A stretch of DNA of 44,378 nt from Carboxydothermus islandicus (GTDB lineage: Bacteria; Bacillota; Z-2901; Carboxydothermales; Carboxydothermaceae), in the NCBI RefSeq assembly GCF_001950325.1, contig NZ_BDJL01000017.1, positions 45,559 through 89,936 on the forward strand, given 5' to 3'. Both the position numbers and the translations under genes were made by a program. The notes beneath the pieces were generated by a model. It worked only from the letters and a program-made list of their open reading frames with translations, did no database searches and was not told where the DNA came from. Of the stretch, positions 6,589-13,066 are shown in pieces. The first letter of the stretch is position 1, and each line of letters opens with the position of its first letter.

Positions 6589-7695
6589 CTATGGATTACA
6601 CACTTTGCATGGAACATATCCGGCATTTATAGCTGCTTCTCTCGATTTAAAGTAAACCCTATTAGAAGGTGCAATTTTTTTAGCCCACCGGCAGTCCTCA
6701 TAATGGAATTTCCTACTATTTTTATTCCCGACATACTGAATAGCTAAGCTAATATCCTCTTCTTGAGTTGGTGAAATTCCCCAAAGTCCTTTTTCGGCTT
6801 CTCTTGCTTCTTGTTGAAACTTAGTAAAGAAATCTACATACTTTACGTCGGGTGGGTACGTAGCAACCTGGGCATATCCACCAAGTAAAAGGATAGCATT
6901 AAACATTTTTGACCTAATTTCGCTTTCACTTATTTCTTTGGGCTTTGCTAACCAAATGTAACGGAGCAATCTTCCATATTTGTCTCTTTCGCTAACGTCT
7001 TTTTCAAGGTAAACAGTTTTGCCGGCCAACTTAGACTTTGTATAATTTGAAGCTTCATTGCCATATGGCTCATTTTGAATTGTGCTTTCAGGAGTGTCAA
7101 CTCCGATAAACCTAACCTTTTCTTCAGAACCATTGGGAAGTCGAACATAAATAGTATCACCATCAACTACTTTTGTAACTTTAGCGGCAATTAAAGGGAT
7201 AGGGGCTTGCTGATCTTGGGAGGACTGTTGAGTATTTTCATTTGTTTGTGAATTTTGGCTTTGAGAGGCTATGGTAGGTGTTTTTTCAGAGCTTAATGAA
7301 TCAGTAGTGGATTGATTTTGCTGGGAGGTAGCTACAACTTCTTGTTTTGAAGTAGGCTTAGAGGTATTATTATTCGGTGCTTGCGAAGTTGGAGAATTTA
7401 TTACGCTAACAAAAAAAACTAAAAAAGCAATTCCTGCTCCAGCTAACCACTTTTTCCAAAGAGGATCACGCTTAAAAGCTAAGAATATTGAGGCAATTAC
7501 ACTTATTGGTAACAAAAAGAATAATGAAAAAATTGCAACAGTTTCCCAAAAATTATTAGATGATTCACGAATTATGCTAATCGCCATAACCAGGTATGTA
7601 AAATAAAAGATTGATGCTATTATCATGTTTAAAGGTTTACCACTTCTAAAACCGGGAATTTTTCTAAACCAAGGAAACTTTTCCGGTAAATTCAT
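6589..7695 (-). CDS. Membrane-anchored thermonuclease (SNase family)
   Basis: A predicted Ca-dependent nuclease acting at the cell surface. Three hydrophobic helices (about 22-42, 52-74, 83-99) precede a Ser/Gln/Thr-rich linker (100-165), then a complete SNase fold: D178-G-D180-T, R195, D200-T201-P-E203 and the KYGR motif with R242, all residues expected of an active enzyme. The C-terminal domain has HYEDC and GYVPCKVCNP, a probable metal-binding tail. GGAGGG precedes the ATG. It lies directly upstream of its degraded paralogue and is separated from it by only 30 bases, so the pair is cotranscribed. A role in attacking DNA entering the cell is possible but not shown. Confidence 0.9.
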   Translation of the reverse strand: MNLPEKFPWFRKIPGFRSGKPLNMIIASIFYFTYLVMAISIIRESSNNFWETVAIFSLFFLLPISVIASIFLAFKRDPLWKKWLAGAGIAFLVFFVSVINSPTSQAPNNNTSKPTSKQEVVATSQQNQSTTDSLSSEKTPTIASQSQNSQTNENTQQSSQDQQAPIPLIAAKVTKVVDGDTIYVRLPNGSEEKVRFIGVDTPESTIQNEPYGNEASNYTKSKLAGKTVYLEKDVSERDKYGRLLRYIWLAKPKEISESEIRSKMFNAILLLGGYAQVATYPPDVKYVDFFTKFQQEAREAEKGLWGISPTQEEDISLAIQYVGNKNSRKFHYEDCRWAKKIAPSNRVYFKSREAAINAGYVPCKVCNP

Positions 7696-7718
7696 TCTAA
7701 TCCCTCCACCAAAATTAT

Positions 7719-7770
7719 TTAAATGTTGATGCTTTTAAAAACAAGCTATTAGCTCAAACGCATCAGCATT
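7719..7770. repeat. Imperfect inverted repeat between the protease and nuclease genes
   Basis: Arms AATGTTGATGC and GCATCAGCATT enclose a second small hairpin (AAGCTATTAGCTC). The structure fills the roughly 90-base gap between the ImmA-like gene and the nuclease operon. It could be a weak terminator or processing site. I see no gene in this gap. Confidence 0.4.
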
Positions 7771-7789
7771 TTTTAAAAGCTTTATATCC

Positions 7790-8212
7790 TTATTTAGCAA
7801 TTTTATACCGCAGCATTTCTTTGGGTAACCCAATCCTTGCTGCAAAGTGTTCCATGGTTTCATCAAGATCTGGTTCCTCACCCCACGTTAAGAGTTCTAC
7901 GGCAAATCTATTAGCATCATATTCAATCTTAGATTCCATCAGAGTGTAATCTGCCAGGAAGAAATATCCCACACCCTGCGGGGACAATTTTCTGTGCCCT
8001 AATTCGTGAGCCAGGACCAAGCGTTTAAACCAAGCTGGGAGGTTTGAGTTCAGGACAATTGTGACTTTTCCGGCAATTTCAATTATCAGCCCCTTAATAC
8101 GACGAAAAGGAAATTCATCCACGTCGATACCTAAGGATTGCGCCAAAATATAAGGATCGTTTGTTTCATATTCTTCTACTAACTGTTTTACAGTTTGTTT
8201 AACATAATCCAT
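7790..8212 (-). CDS. ImmA/IrrE-family metallopeptidase
   Basis: A zinc metallopeptidase of the ImmA/IrrE type, which in mobile elements cleaves the linked XRE repressor to trigger induction. The zinc motif is LAHELGHRKL, with a downstream acidic motif (KIEYDANRFAVELL) that supplies the third ligand and matches the family's E-x-x-A-x-x-F-A pattern. Length 140 aa. I chose ATG 8212 with AGGTG upstream; a GTG at 8221 is in frame. It lies just downstream of the repressor gene on the same strand, the usual immR-immA order, with a hairpin between them. The natural substrate is presumably the 8322-8732 repressor. Confidence 0.9.
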   Translation of the reverse strand: MDYVKQTVKQLVEEYETNDPYILAQSLGIDVDEFPFRRIKGLIIEIAGKVTIVLNSNLPAWFKRLVLAHELGHRKLSPQGVGYFFLADYTLMESKIEYDANRFAVELLTWGEEPDLDETMEHFAARIGLPKEMLRYKIAK

Positions 8213-8276
8213 AAGAATCACCTACTTGACCTTAAAACAATGTCGAAAATTGTCATACTGCTTAATTAAACCAAAA

Positions 8277-8306
8277 CCTGCTACTCGTTTAGGTAGCAGG
8301 TTTTTT
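8277..8306. terminator. Hairpin terminator between repressor and protease genes
   Basis: CCTGCTAC and GTAGCAGG form an 8-bp stem with an 8-base loop. On the plus strand it is followed by TTTTTT, on the minus strand by TTTT. It may attenuate readthrough from the repressor gene into the ImmA-like gene and stop stray rightward transcription. Confidence 0.6.
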
Positions 8307-8321
8307 AATAGCAATGGAACT

Positions 8322-8732
8322 TTATTTTTTACTATCCTTTTCCCGTTTTTTCTTTTCGCGCTCCCACTTAACTTTAAGGTAAGTAAGGATATCTTCCTTA
8401 TCCTCTTCATCCAAAGGGGTACCATCAAAATATATGTTGGCGTTTTTGAGGAATTCTTCGAGTTCTACATTAGTTGGCGGAGTGTCGCGATACCACCATG
8501 AAGGGGTAGAAGGAGAGGCTTGTTGATTATTTCCTAGAAGGTAGTCGACAGAAACACCGAATATTTCAGCCAAACGTGCCAAAACTTCTGGATCAGGTAA
8601 TCGTCTACCTTGTTCCCACATCCCGACTGCAGCTTCTGTAACGTTTAGACGTCTACCAAGTTCTTTTTGGGTAAGCCCTTGGGATTTTCGTAGCTCTCTA
8701 AGTTTTTTCCCAAAAAATTGTCTTATATCCAT
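8322..8732 (-). CDS. XRE-family prophage repressor (ImmR/CI-like)
   Basis: A DNA-binding regulator that would hold the lytic promoter silent. An N-terminal helix-turn-helix (LRKSQGLTQKELGRRLNVTEAAVGMWEQGRRLPD, given in segments of the XRE pattern) spans about residues 10-55. A short linker and an acidic/basic helical C-terminus (PLDEEDKEDILTYLKVKWER) follow, with no LexA-type autoproteolysis domain. That absence fits control by the linked ImmA-like protease. I chose ATG 8732 (136 aa): the upstream in-frame ATG at 8759 would place the -10 promoter box inside the gene. It is divergent from the Cro-like gene at 8878. Confidence 0.9.
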   Translation of the reverse strand: MDIRQFFGKKLRELRKSQGLTQKELGRRLNVTEAAVGMWEQGRRLPDPEVLARLAEIFGVSVDYLLGNNQQASPSTPSWWYRDTPPTNVELEEFLKNANIYFDGTPLDEEDKEDILTYLKVKWEREKKKREKDSKK

Positions 8733-8747
8733 AAAATCACCGTTTTC

Positions 8748-8756
8748 ATTATACCA
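8748..8756 (-). promoter_or_regulatory. Leftward lysogeny promoter, extended -10
   Basis: On the minus strand TGGTATAAT is a perfect extended -10 (TGnTATAAT), about 15 bases before the repressor ATG. The -35 is weak (TTTTAT at 17 bases) and lies inside the operator-like sequence 8764-8784, so repressor binding there could autoregulate the gene. Confidence 0.65.
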
Positions 8757-8763
8757 CATGGTG

Positions 8764-8784
8764 TTGGGTTATAAAATTAACCAA
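8764..8784. promoter_or_regulatory. Operator-like site near the repressor promoter
   Basis: An imperfect palindrome with outer TTGG and CCAA arms and an AT-rich centre. A close copy, TTGGGTATAATTAAACCA, lies at 8824-8841 over the -10 box of the rightward promoter. Such paired sites between divergent repressor and cro-like genes are expected operators. Confidence 0.5.
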
Positions 8785-8795
8785 ACAAAATGTTG
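8779..8795. promoter_or_regulatory. Second operator motif, first copy
   Basis: AACCAAACAAAATGTT at 8779-8794 recurs exactly at 9083-9098, where it is extended to a perfect palindrome. A diverged form lies around 8851-8862 (AATAAGTTTGGT). The motif may bind the Cro-like protein rather than the repressor. Confidence 0.4.
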
Positions 8796-8804
8796 TTTTT
8801 TATA

Positions 8805-8834
8805 TTGACAACACAACTTTATGTTGGGTATAAT
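8805..8834 (+). promoter_or_regulatory. Rightward early promoter (PR-like), perfect consensus
   Basis: TTGACA (8805-8810), an 18-base spacer, and TATAAT (8829-8834): both boxes match the sigma-A consensus exactly. It faces the early operon starting with the Cro-like gene at 8878. The operator-like sequence 8824-8841 overlaps the -10 box, so repressor bound there would block RNA polymerase. Confidence 0.9.
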
Positions 8835-8841
8835 TAAACCA
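8824..8841. promoter_or_regulatory. Operator-like site over the early promoter -10 box
   Basis: TTGGGTATAATTAAACCA covers the TATAAT box and resembles the site at 8764-8784 (same TTGGGT and CCA ends, AT-rich middle). Its position gives a simple mechanism for repression of the early operon in the lysogen. Confidence 0.5.
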
Positions 8842-8877
8842 GAAACACAACAATAAGTTTGGTAAGGAGGTGGAAAA

Positions 8878-9132
8878 ATGAAGCGAGTACATCTTATAAA
8901 TGCAAGGAAAAATCATGGTTGGACACAAGCTCAAGTGGCTGAAAAACTTGGTATAACTCCAAGTTTTTACGGCATGATTGAACAAGGTAGCAGAAATCCA
9001 AGATTGCCATTGGCATTGGCGATGGAGAAACTATTTGGTATTCCCGCCTCTGAACTTTTCCCTGACTTATTTAATACCCAAAAACCAAACAAAATGTTTG
9101 GTAAACTAGAACAACAACCCAAAGCGGGGTAA
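8878..9132 (+). CDS. Small XRE-family regulator (Cro-like)
   Basis: An 84-residue helix-turn-helix protein (ARKNHGWTQAQVAEKLGITP, then SFYGMIEQGSRNPRL, about residues 8-45). It is the first gene of the rightward early operon and diverges from the repressor gene, the position of cro. AAGGAGGTGG gives a strong ribosome site. The family pattern predicts that it binds the shared operators and switches off the repressor promoter. The last third of the gene contains a palindrome (9084-9102) sharing its sequence with the intergenic motif at 8779-8795, so it may also bind within its own gene. Confidence 0.88.
   Translation: MKRVHLINARKNHGWTQAQVAEKLGITPSFYGMIEQGSRNPRLPLALAMEKLFGIPASELFPDLFNTQKPNKMFGKLEQQPKAG
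9084..9102. promoter_or_regulatory. Perfect operator-like palindrome inside the Cro-like gene
   Basis: ACCAAACA, spacer AAA, TGTTTGGT: perfect 8-bp arms. The left 16 bases of the element equal the sequence at 8779-8794 in the regulatory gap. It lies within codons near the end of the gene, so a bound protein could act as a downstream roadblock or loop anchor. Confidence 0.45.
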
Positions 9133-9146
9133 GGAGGTGAGGGAGA

Positions 9147-9302
9147 GTGAAGGCTATCAAAAGCAAGGAGAAGTCAAAAGAGCCATCCATTTTATGCCCT
9201 GCATGCCAACACGAAAATAAATCTCACTATAACTTCTGCATCAAATGTGGGAAACAACTCAAAGAGAACCCTGTTATTCTTGATTATAAGTCTTTGGCTT
9301 AA
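9147..9302 (+). CDS. Small zinc-ribbon protein
   Basis: A 51-residue protein with two Cys pairs, LCPAC and FCIKCGK, spaced as in a zinc ribbon, preceded by a very basic N-terminus (KAIKSKEKSKE). Start GTG 9147 is 6 bases downstream of AAGGAGGTGA, which supports a real gene. It follows the Cro-like gene by 14 bases and so belongs to the early operon. Function is unknown; small zinc ribbons in this position often bind nucleic acid or protein partners. Confidence 0.65.
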   Translation: MKAIKSKEKSKEPSILCPACQHENKSHYNFCIKCGKQLKENPVILDYKSLA

Positions 9303-9378
9303 TTAATCCTTGGCGAAAATATTCAGTTTCACTCCCGCACAGAACAAGGATAATTTGTTACCAGCAAGGGACTTGGTA

Positions 9379-9464
9379 GTGGGGCTAAATCAAATCCGAA
9401 GTTAGTTCTTTTTTCGACACAAAGAAGGAAAATCCTTCAAAGCGGGGTAGGAATTTAGCCCCAC
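9379..9464. repeat. Long-range inverted repeat in an early non-coding gap
   Basis: GTGGGGCTAAAT (9379-9390) and ATTTAGCCCCAC (9453-9464) are perfect 12-bp complements separated by 62 bases. A GC-rich stretch with CCCCACC and GGGGTGG follows before the next ribosome site. The gap 9303-9511 holds no plausible gene; it may be an RNA structure in the early transcript. Confidence 0.55.
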
Positions 9465-9511
9465 CGCTTGCGGGGGTTCGGGGTGGGGCCGGGAGGGAAG
9501 GAGGTAATAAC

Positions 9512-9712
9512 TTGGAACGGCCAAAGGAAAAGGTAATCAGGTTTAAAGTAACCGGCATCAAAGTGGGCAACAAGTTGGTTGCCGTAGAAGATCCAGAAGT
9601 AGATAAATTACTGGACTCAGATGAAGTAAGAGAGGCAATCACTGACAAACTTGCCGAAATATTTGCACCAATAGTTTATCGTGAATTAGTTGAAAAGAAG
9701 TCGGCGGGGTAA
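9512..9712 (+). CDS. Small phage protein of unknown function
   Basis: A 66-residue, charged protein, with a beta-rich start (KVIRFKVTGIKVGNKLVAVE) and a helical acidic second half (DKLLDSDEVREAITDKLAEI). It uses a TTG start, 7 bases after GGAGGT. It stands alone in the early operon, after a 209-base non-coding gap and before an HTH gene. I do not recognise the family. Codon use resembles that of its neighbours. Confidence 0.65.
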   Translation: MERPKEKVIRFKVTGIKVGNKLVAVEDPEVDKLLDSDEVREAITDKLAEIFAPIVYRELVEKKSAG

Positions 9713-9795
9713 TATCCCGGCCGGTGGCCAGCCGACCGGGTGGAGGGTAGGAGGTTTTTCTACTCTTAGTAAACCACAGGAAGGGGGTGAGTACA

Positions 9796-10269
9796 ATGCT
9801 AAAAGAAGCCAGAAAAAAAGCGGGATTGAGCATTCAAGAAGCAGCATTTAGGCTCCACATAGGCGCAAGAACGCTTGTAAGTTATGAAAACGGTCACACT
9901 ATGGTACCACCAGATGTAATATTGAAAGCCGCTGAGGTGTACAATGAGCCGATGTTATGTGCAAGATACTGCGCAAAAAGTTGTCCTATTGGGCAGGTAT
10001 ATGCTAACCCGGTGGAAATAAAGGACCTGGCAATAGCAGTATTGGGATTATTGAAAGAAGAAGCTGATGTTCACAGGACGGTAAACCGCTTAATAGACAT
10101 AACTCATGACGGGATAATTACGGAAGATGAAATGGAAGAGTTTAAGAAAATCTTGCAGGAGTTAATTGAGCTGGAGCAAAGAATACAGGCGCTCAAGTTA
10201 TGGGCAGTAAAAACACTATCGCTGCAAATAAAGCCAAAAGAAAAAGCGGCCTTGAAAGCCGCATACTAA
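9796..10269 (+). CDS. HTH (XRE-like) early regulator
   Basis: A 157-residue protein with an N-terminal helix-turn-helix (LKEARKKAGLSIQEAAFRL, then IGARTLVSYENGHTMVPPD). A middle segment with three Cys (LCARYCAKSC) follows, then a long helical C-terminus (EEFKKILQELIELEQRIQAL). ATG 9796 has AGGGGGTGA just upstream; GTG 9787 is in frame but overlaps that site. Phages often carry this HTH plus helical tail design in the early region, where it could act as an antirepressor or second regulator. The target is unknown. Confidence 0.8.
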   Translation: MLKEARKKAGLSIQEAAFRLHIGARTLVSYENGHTMVPPDVILKAAEVYNEPMLCARYCAKSCPIGQVYANPVEIKDLAIAVLGLLKEEADVHRTVNRLIDITHDGIITEDEMEEFKKILQELIELEQRIQALKLWAVKTLSLQIKPKEKAALKAAY

Positions 10270-10313
10270 ATCACCTTTTAAAAAAATTTTACCACGAAAG
10301 GAGAAAAAGCGCA

Positions 10314-10568
10314 ATGTGGATTTCGCGGAATGGTGAGATGTTTAACCTGGATAACGTAGTAAAAATATCATCGGAGATTGATGAATATAACGAAAACTTT
10401 ATAGCAACTGTGTATTTTGTAACAACTGCTGGCGAGGAGATAGTTTTCGCAAGAAGAGCATTCCCTAACAAGTATCATGCAGATAGATATGTTATCAACG
10501 TTTTAGAAATTGTGAAGGCTTATCTGAAAGCTGCGGACATCAAAATTGATATCAAGGAGGCGGTCTAG
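10314..10568 (+). CDS. Early phage protein of unknown function
   Basis: An 84-residue protein beginning MWISRNGEMFNLDNVVKISS, followed by a beta-rich core (NFIATVYFVTTAGEEIVFAR) and a C-terminal helix. ATG 10314 has AAAGGAG upstream; an in-frame ATG at 10200 overlaps the previous gene and lacks a site. The end of the gene reads KEAV, and its codons contain the ribosome site (AAGGAGGCGGT) of the next gene. The same junction recurs at 10811 and 11114, showing tight translational coupling. No family recognised. Confidence 0.7.
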   Translation: MWISRNGEMFNLDNVVKISSEIDEYNENFIATVYFVTTAGEEIVFARRAFPNKYHADRYVINVLEIVKAYLKAADIKIDIKEAV

Positions 10569-10811
10569 GTGAGAAAAACTCATTATTACTGTGACCGGTG
10601 TTTAAAAGAAGTTGATAATAAAAATCTTTATCTGGTGACCATTTACTCAGTACCAACAGATGCGGTATACCCCGATAATAAAAGAAACGTGCAGGTTGAA
10701 CTTTGTGTGGATTGTTTGCATGAAATTGAAGCCATAATTCAACCAGCTTTACATGAAAACGGGATTAGTCGTCTAACTGGATTACGACTGAAAGATAAGG
10801 AGGCGGTTTAA
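10569..10811 (+). CDS. Small zinc-finger-like early protein
   Basis: An 80-residue protein with two Cys pairs, YYCDRC near the N-terminus and LCVDCL in the middle, spaced like a treble-clef or zinc ribbon. GTG start directly follows the TAG stop of the previous gene, with the ribosome site inside that gene's last codons. It ends in KEAV, carrying the ribosome site for the next gene. Function unknown; the metal-binding pattern is the only firm clue. Confidence 0.7.
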   Translation: MRKTHYYCDRCLKEVDNKNLYLVTIYSVPTDAVYPDNKRNVQVELCVDCLHEIEAIIQPALHENGISRLTGLRLKDKEAV

Positions 10812-11114
10812 GTGGCTGGCGAAATCATCCTGCGTCGTGATGGCCACCTTGCGATCACAAACATCCCCCACCTTATCGGTGGTGGGCACAGCCCGGACGG
10901 TTTTGAGTGGGGTTACGGTGGTAGTGGACCTGCAGAGCTGGCACTTAACATTCTCTATGTGATCACAGAAGATAAAGAGTTAGCCAGAAGGTTCTACCAA
11001 CAATTTAAGTGGGATTTCATTGCCAAGATTCCGTACAAGGGCGGTGTGATAAAGCGAGATGAAGTAATTAATTGGCTGCGACAGCAAGGTTGTGAAATAA
11101 AGGAGGCGGTTTAG
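10812..11114 (+). CDS. DUF6166-like phage protein
   Basis: A 100-residue protein with the motif FEWGYGGSGPAELALNIL, which I associate with the DUF6166 family of phage and plasmid proteins of unknown function. The C-terminal half is helical (LARRFYQQFKWDFIAKIP, then DEVINWLRQQ). GTG start abuts the TAA stop of the previous gene, and the ribosome site lies in that gene's end. It again ends in KEAV. Recognition of the family is from memory of the motif, so treat the name as likely, not proven. Confidence 0.72.
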   Translation: MAGEIILRRDGHLAITNIPHLIGGGHSPDGFEWGYGGSGPAELALNILYVITEDKELARRFYQQFKWDFIAKIPYKGGVIKRDEVINWLRQQGCEIKEAV

Positions 11115-11429
11115 GTGGCGGTGGAGCAATTAGCTGTGTTAAATGAAGCGCTCCCAATTGAAGAAATACCGGCTGAAATTGACCGGATTAGGGCGATGAT
11201 ACAAAGTTTAGAAGCGGTTAAGAAGGCGTACGAAGACAAACTCAAAGGCTGGATGAAAGAAAATAGCCTGGATAAGGCAGAGTTAAATGGCTACATTTGC
11301 ACTATATACCGGCAAGTACGGAAAGACCTGGACAAGGAGGAACTGGCCAAGGTGATAGATTTGACGCCATACATTAGAGAAAAGGTTATCGAAGGCTTTA
11401 AAATTACCCGGAAGAAAGGGGCGGAATAA
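11115..11429 (+). CDS. Helical early protein, unknown
   Basis: A 104-residue protein, mostly coiled coil (IPAEIDRIRAMIQSLEAVKK, then AYEDKLKGWMKENSLDKAEL), with a short beta-like segment GYICTIYRQVRK and a basic end. The layout recalls phage Gp157-like or nuclease-inhibitor proteins near recombination genes, but I see no decisive motif. GTG start abuts the previous stop. Its TAA overlaps the ATG of the HNH gene (TAATG), so translation of the two is coupled. Confidence 0.65.
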   Translation: MAVEQLAVLNEALPIEEIPAEIDRIRAMIQSLEAVKKAYEDKLKGWMKENSLDKAELNGYICTIYRQVRKDLDKEELAKVIDLTPYIREKVIEGFKITRKKGAE

Positions 11430-11938
11430 TGGCCAAAAAAGAATACAAGCTTGAATGGCAGAGGAAAAAACGCAGGGAATTTAAAGAAAAGCACGGCTAT
11501 TCGTTATGTCGATATTACGACAATCAGGGTTTAAGAGATGCAGTTTTAAAAAGGGATAATTACCGATGCGTAGAGTGCGGAATGACTGCAGAAGAACACT
11601 TAAAGAAATGGGGAAGACCTATCACCATTCACCACAAAAATAAAAATCATAAGGACAATAGATTAGAAAACATGGAAACCCTTTGCTTATCCTGCCACGG
11701 AAGAAAAGATATATCCCCGCATTTAATTGAACCAAAAGTCCCAAGATTTAAGCAAGAAATTATATGGCTAAGAGCTTTTGGATTTAGCATTGAAGATATT
11801 GCTGATTACTTTAACTTTTCTGTTGCAGCTGTTTGGAAATGGCTAAAAAGGTGGGAACCGGAAGTTGAAAAAATGCGGTTAAAAGTACCTGAGGTAATGA
11901 TGAGATTGGAACATAAGGCGGTGATAAATAATGAGTGA
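11429..11938 (+). CDS. HNH endonuclease with C-terminal HTH
   Basis: A 169-residue protein with an HNH fold: RCVECG supplies the first Cys pair, then the core TIHHKNKNHKDNRLENMETL and LCLSCH give the His/Asn/Cys set of an HNH active site. The C-terminus resembles a helix-turn-helix (FGFSIEDIADYFNFSVAAVW), suggesting sequence-directed DNA binding. It lies just before recT, away from the terminase, so it is less likely the packaging HNH and more likely a recombination or homing-type nuclease. It overlaps recT by 8 bases. Confidence 0.88.
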   Translation: MAKKEYKLEWQRKKRREFKEKHGYSLCRYYDNQGLRDAVLKRDNYRCVECGMTAEEHLKKWGRPITIHHKNKNHKDNRLENMETLCLSCHGRKDISPHLIEPKVPRFKQEIIWLRAFGFSIEDIADYFNFSVAAVWKWLKRWEPEVEKMRLKVPEVMMRLEHKAVINNE

Positions 11939-12797
11939 TAAAACTAAGGCACTGGTAAGTTTTGAATATGAAACCGATACCGGGACAATAAAACTTACCC
12001 CAGAAACGGTAAAGCGGTATCTGGTGAACGGTGAACCTGATAAGGTAACGGATCAAGAAGTAATGATGTTCCTTGCGCTTTGCAAATACCAGAAGCTTAA
12101 TCCATTCTTGCGGGAAGCTTACTTAATAAAATACGGCAATGAGCCGGCCACGATTGTTACTGGGAAAGAAACATTTACAAAACGAGCGGCCAAAAATGAA
12201 CTTTGCACTGGCTGGCAAGCTGGGGTAATCGTCCAGAAGAAAGACGGAAACATTGAGTACCGGAATGGAACGCTGGTATTGCCAAACGAAGAGCTGGTTG
12301 GTGGCTGGGCAAGAGTAAGTCGCAAAGACTGGAAGGAACCGTTAGAGATAACGGTCTCCCTTAAAGAATACGAACGCAAAAAAAGAGATGGAACACTAAT
12401 GCGGAACTGGCGAGAAATGCCGGCGACAATGATAAGGAAAGTTGCATTGGTGCAAGCATTGAGAGAGGCATTCCCCGAAACCTTCCAGGGAATGTACTCA
12501 CCGGAGGAAATGCCGATTGATGACTCGCAGCTACCGACTAAGACGATTGATGTTGAGTATACCGAAACGAATGAAGAAGCTCAGAAAGAAGATTTAGCAA
12601 CCGAACTGCAACGGAAGAAAATTTATGCAATGGCAAACAAGCTGGGATACGACAAAGAAACAATGCACGCTATGATAAGCGAGCGTTACGGCAAGGAAAG
12701 CAGCAAGGAGCTGACCAAGAGCGAAGCAAGCGACCTGATAGAGCATTTGGCAGAACTGGAAAAGCAGATGACGATAGATGCGGAAGTAGTGCAATAA
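11931..12797 (+). CDS. RecT/Bet-family single-strand annealing protein
   Basis: A phage recombinase that anneals complementary single strands. The signature of the Bet/RecT family is clear: EVMMFLALCKYQKLNPFLRE, AYLIKYG, TIVTGKETFTKRA, and WREMPATMIRKVALVQALRE near residue 165. The protein is 288 aa, with a charged, helical C-terminal tail that would contact SSB. I see no exonuclease partner (YqaJ, lambda-Exo or RecE type) next to it; the nearest nuclease is the HNH protein. The partner may be supplied by the host, or the HNH protein may replace it. The SSB gene is 2.5 kb downstream. Confidence 0.92.
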   Translation: MSDKTKALVSFEYETDTGTIKLTPETVKRYLVNGEPDKVTDQEVMMFLALCKYQKLNPFLREAYLIKYGNEPATIVTGKETFTKRAAKNELCTGWQAGVIVQKKDGNIEYRNGTLVLPNEELVGGWARVSRKDWKEPLEITVSLKEYERKKRDGTLMRNWREMPATMIRKVALVQALREAFPETFQGMYSPEEMPIDDSQLPTKTIDVEYTETNEEAQKEDLATELQRKKIYAMANKLGYDKETMHAMISERYGKESSKELTKSEASDLIEHLAELEKQMTIDAEVVQ

Positions 12798-12860
12798 CCT
12801 AACGGCGGGCGGGCTCGGCCTGCTCGCCAAATAAGTAAAATTTGTAGGAGCGTGAAGCTA

Positions 12861-13064
12861 ATGCCCAAGTATAAAGAATATAAGCCTGGTGATAGATGCA
12901 ATCATTGCCCGTTTTATGCTTATATACCTGGAAAATTATATTGCAAATATGATTTTCAACCACTCAAGAGCATAGGAGAAGGAACCTCCGGGTTTATTTT
13001 CGTACCAAGCGAAGAATGTCGTGTGGAAAAAATTCGGGTGTATCCAAAAAATGCGGAGGAATAA
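12861..13064 (+). CDS. Small Cys-rich early protein
   Basis: A 67-residue protein with RCNHCPFYAYIPGKLYCKYD and a later Cys in EECRV, a pattern seen in small phage metal-binding proteins. ATG 12861 lies 10 bases after GGAG; GTG 12852 is in frame but too close to it. Similar Cys/Tyr-rich small proteins occur at 15653 and 15909 in this operon. No function can be assigned. Confidence 0.6.
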   Translation: MPKYKEYKPGDRCNHCPFYAYIPGKLYCKYDFQPLKSIGEGTSGFIFVPSEECRVEKIRVYPKNAEE

Positions 13065-13066
13065 TT

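Noticed and set aside
8226-8501. Rightward frame opposite the repressor
   Set aside because: Runs through the terminator hairpin and antisense to the repressor; no ribosome site.
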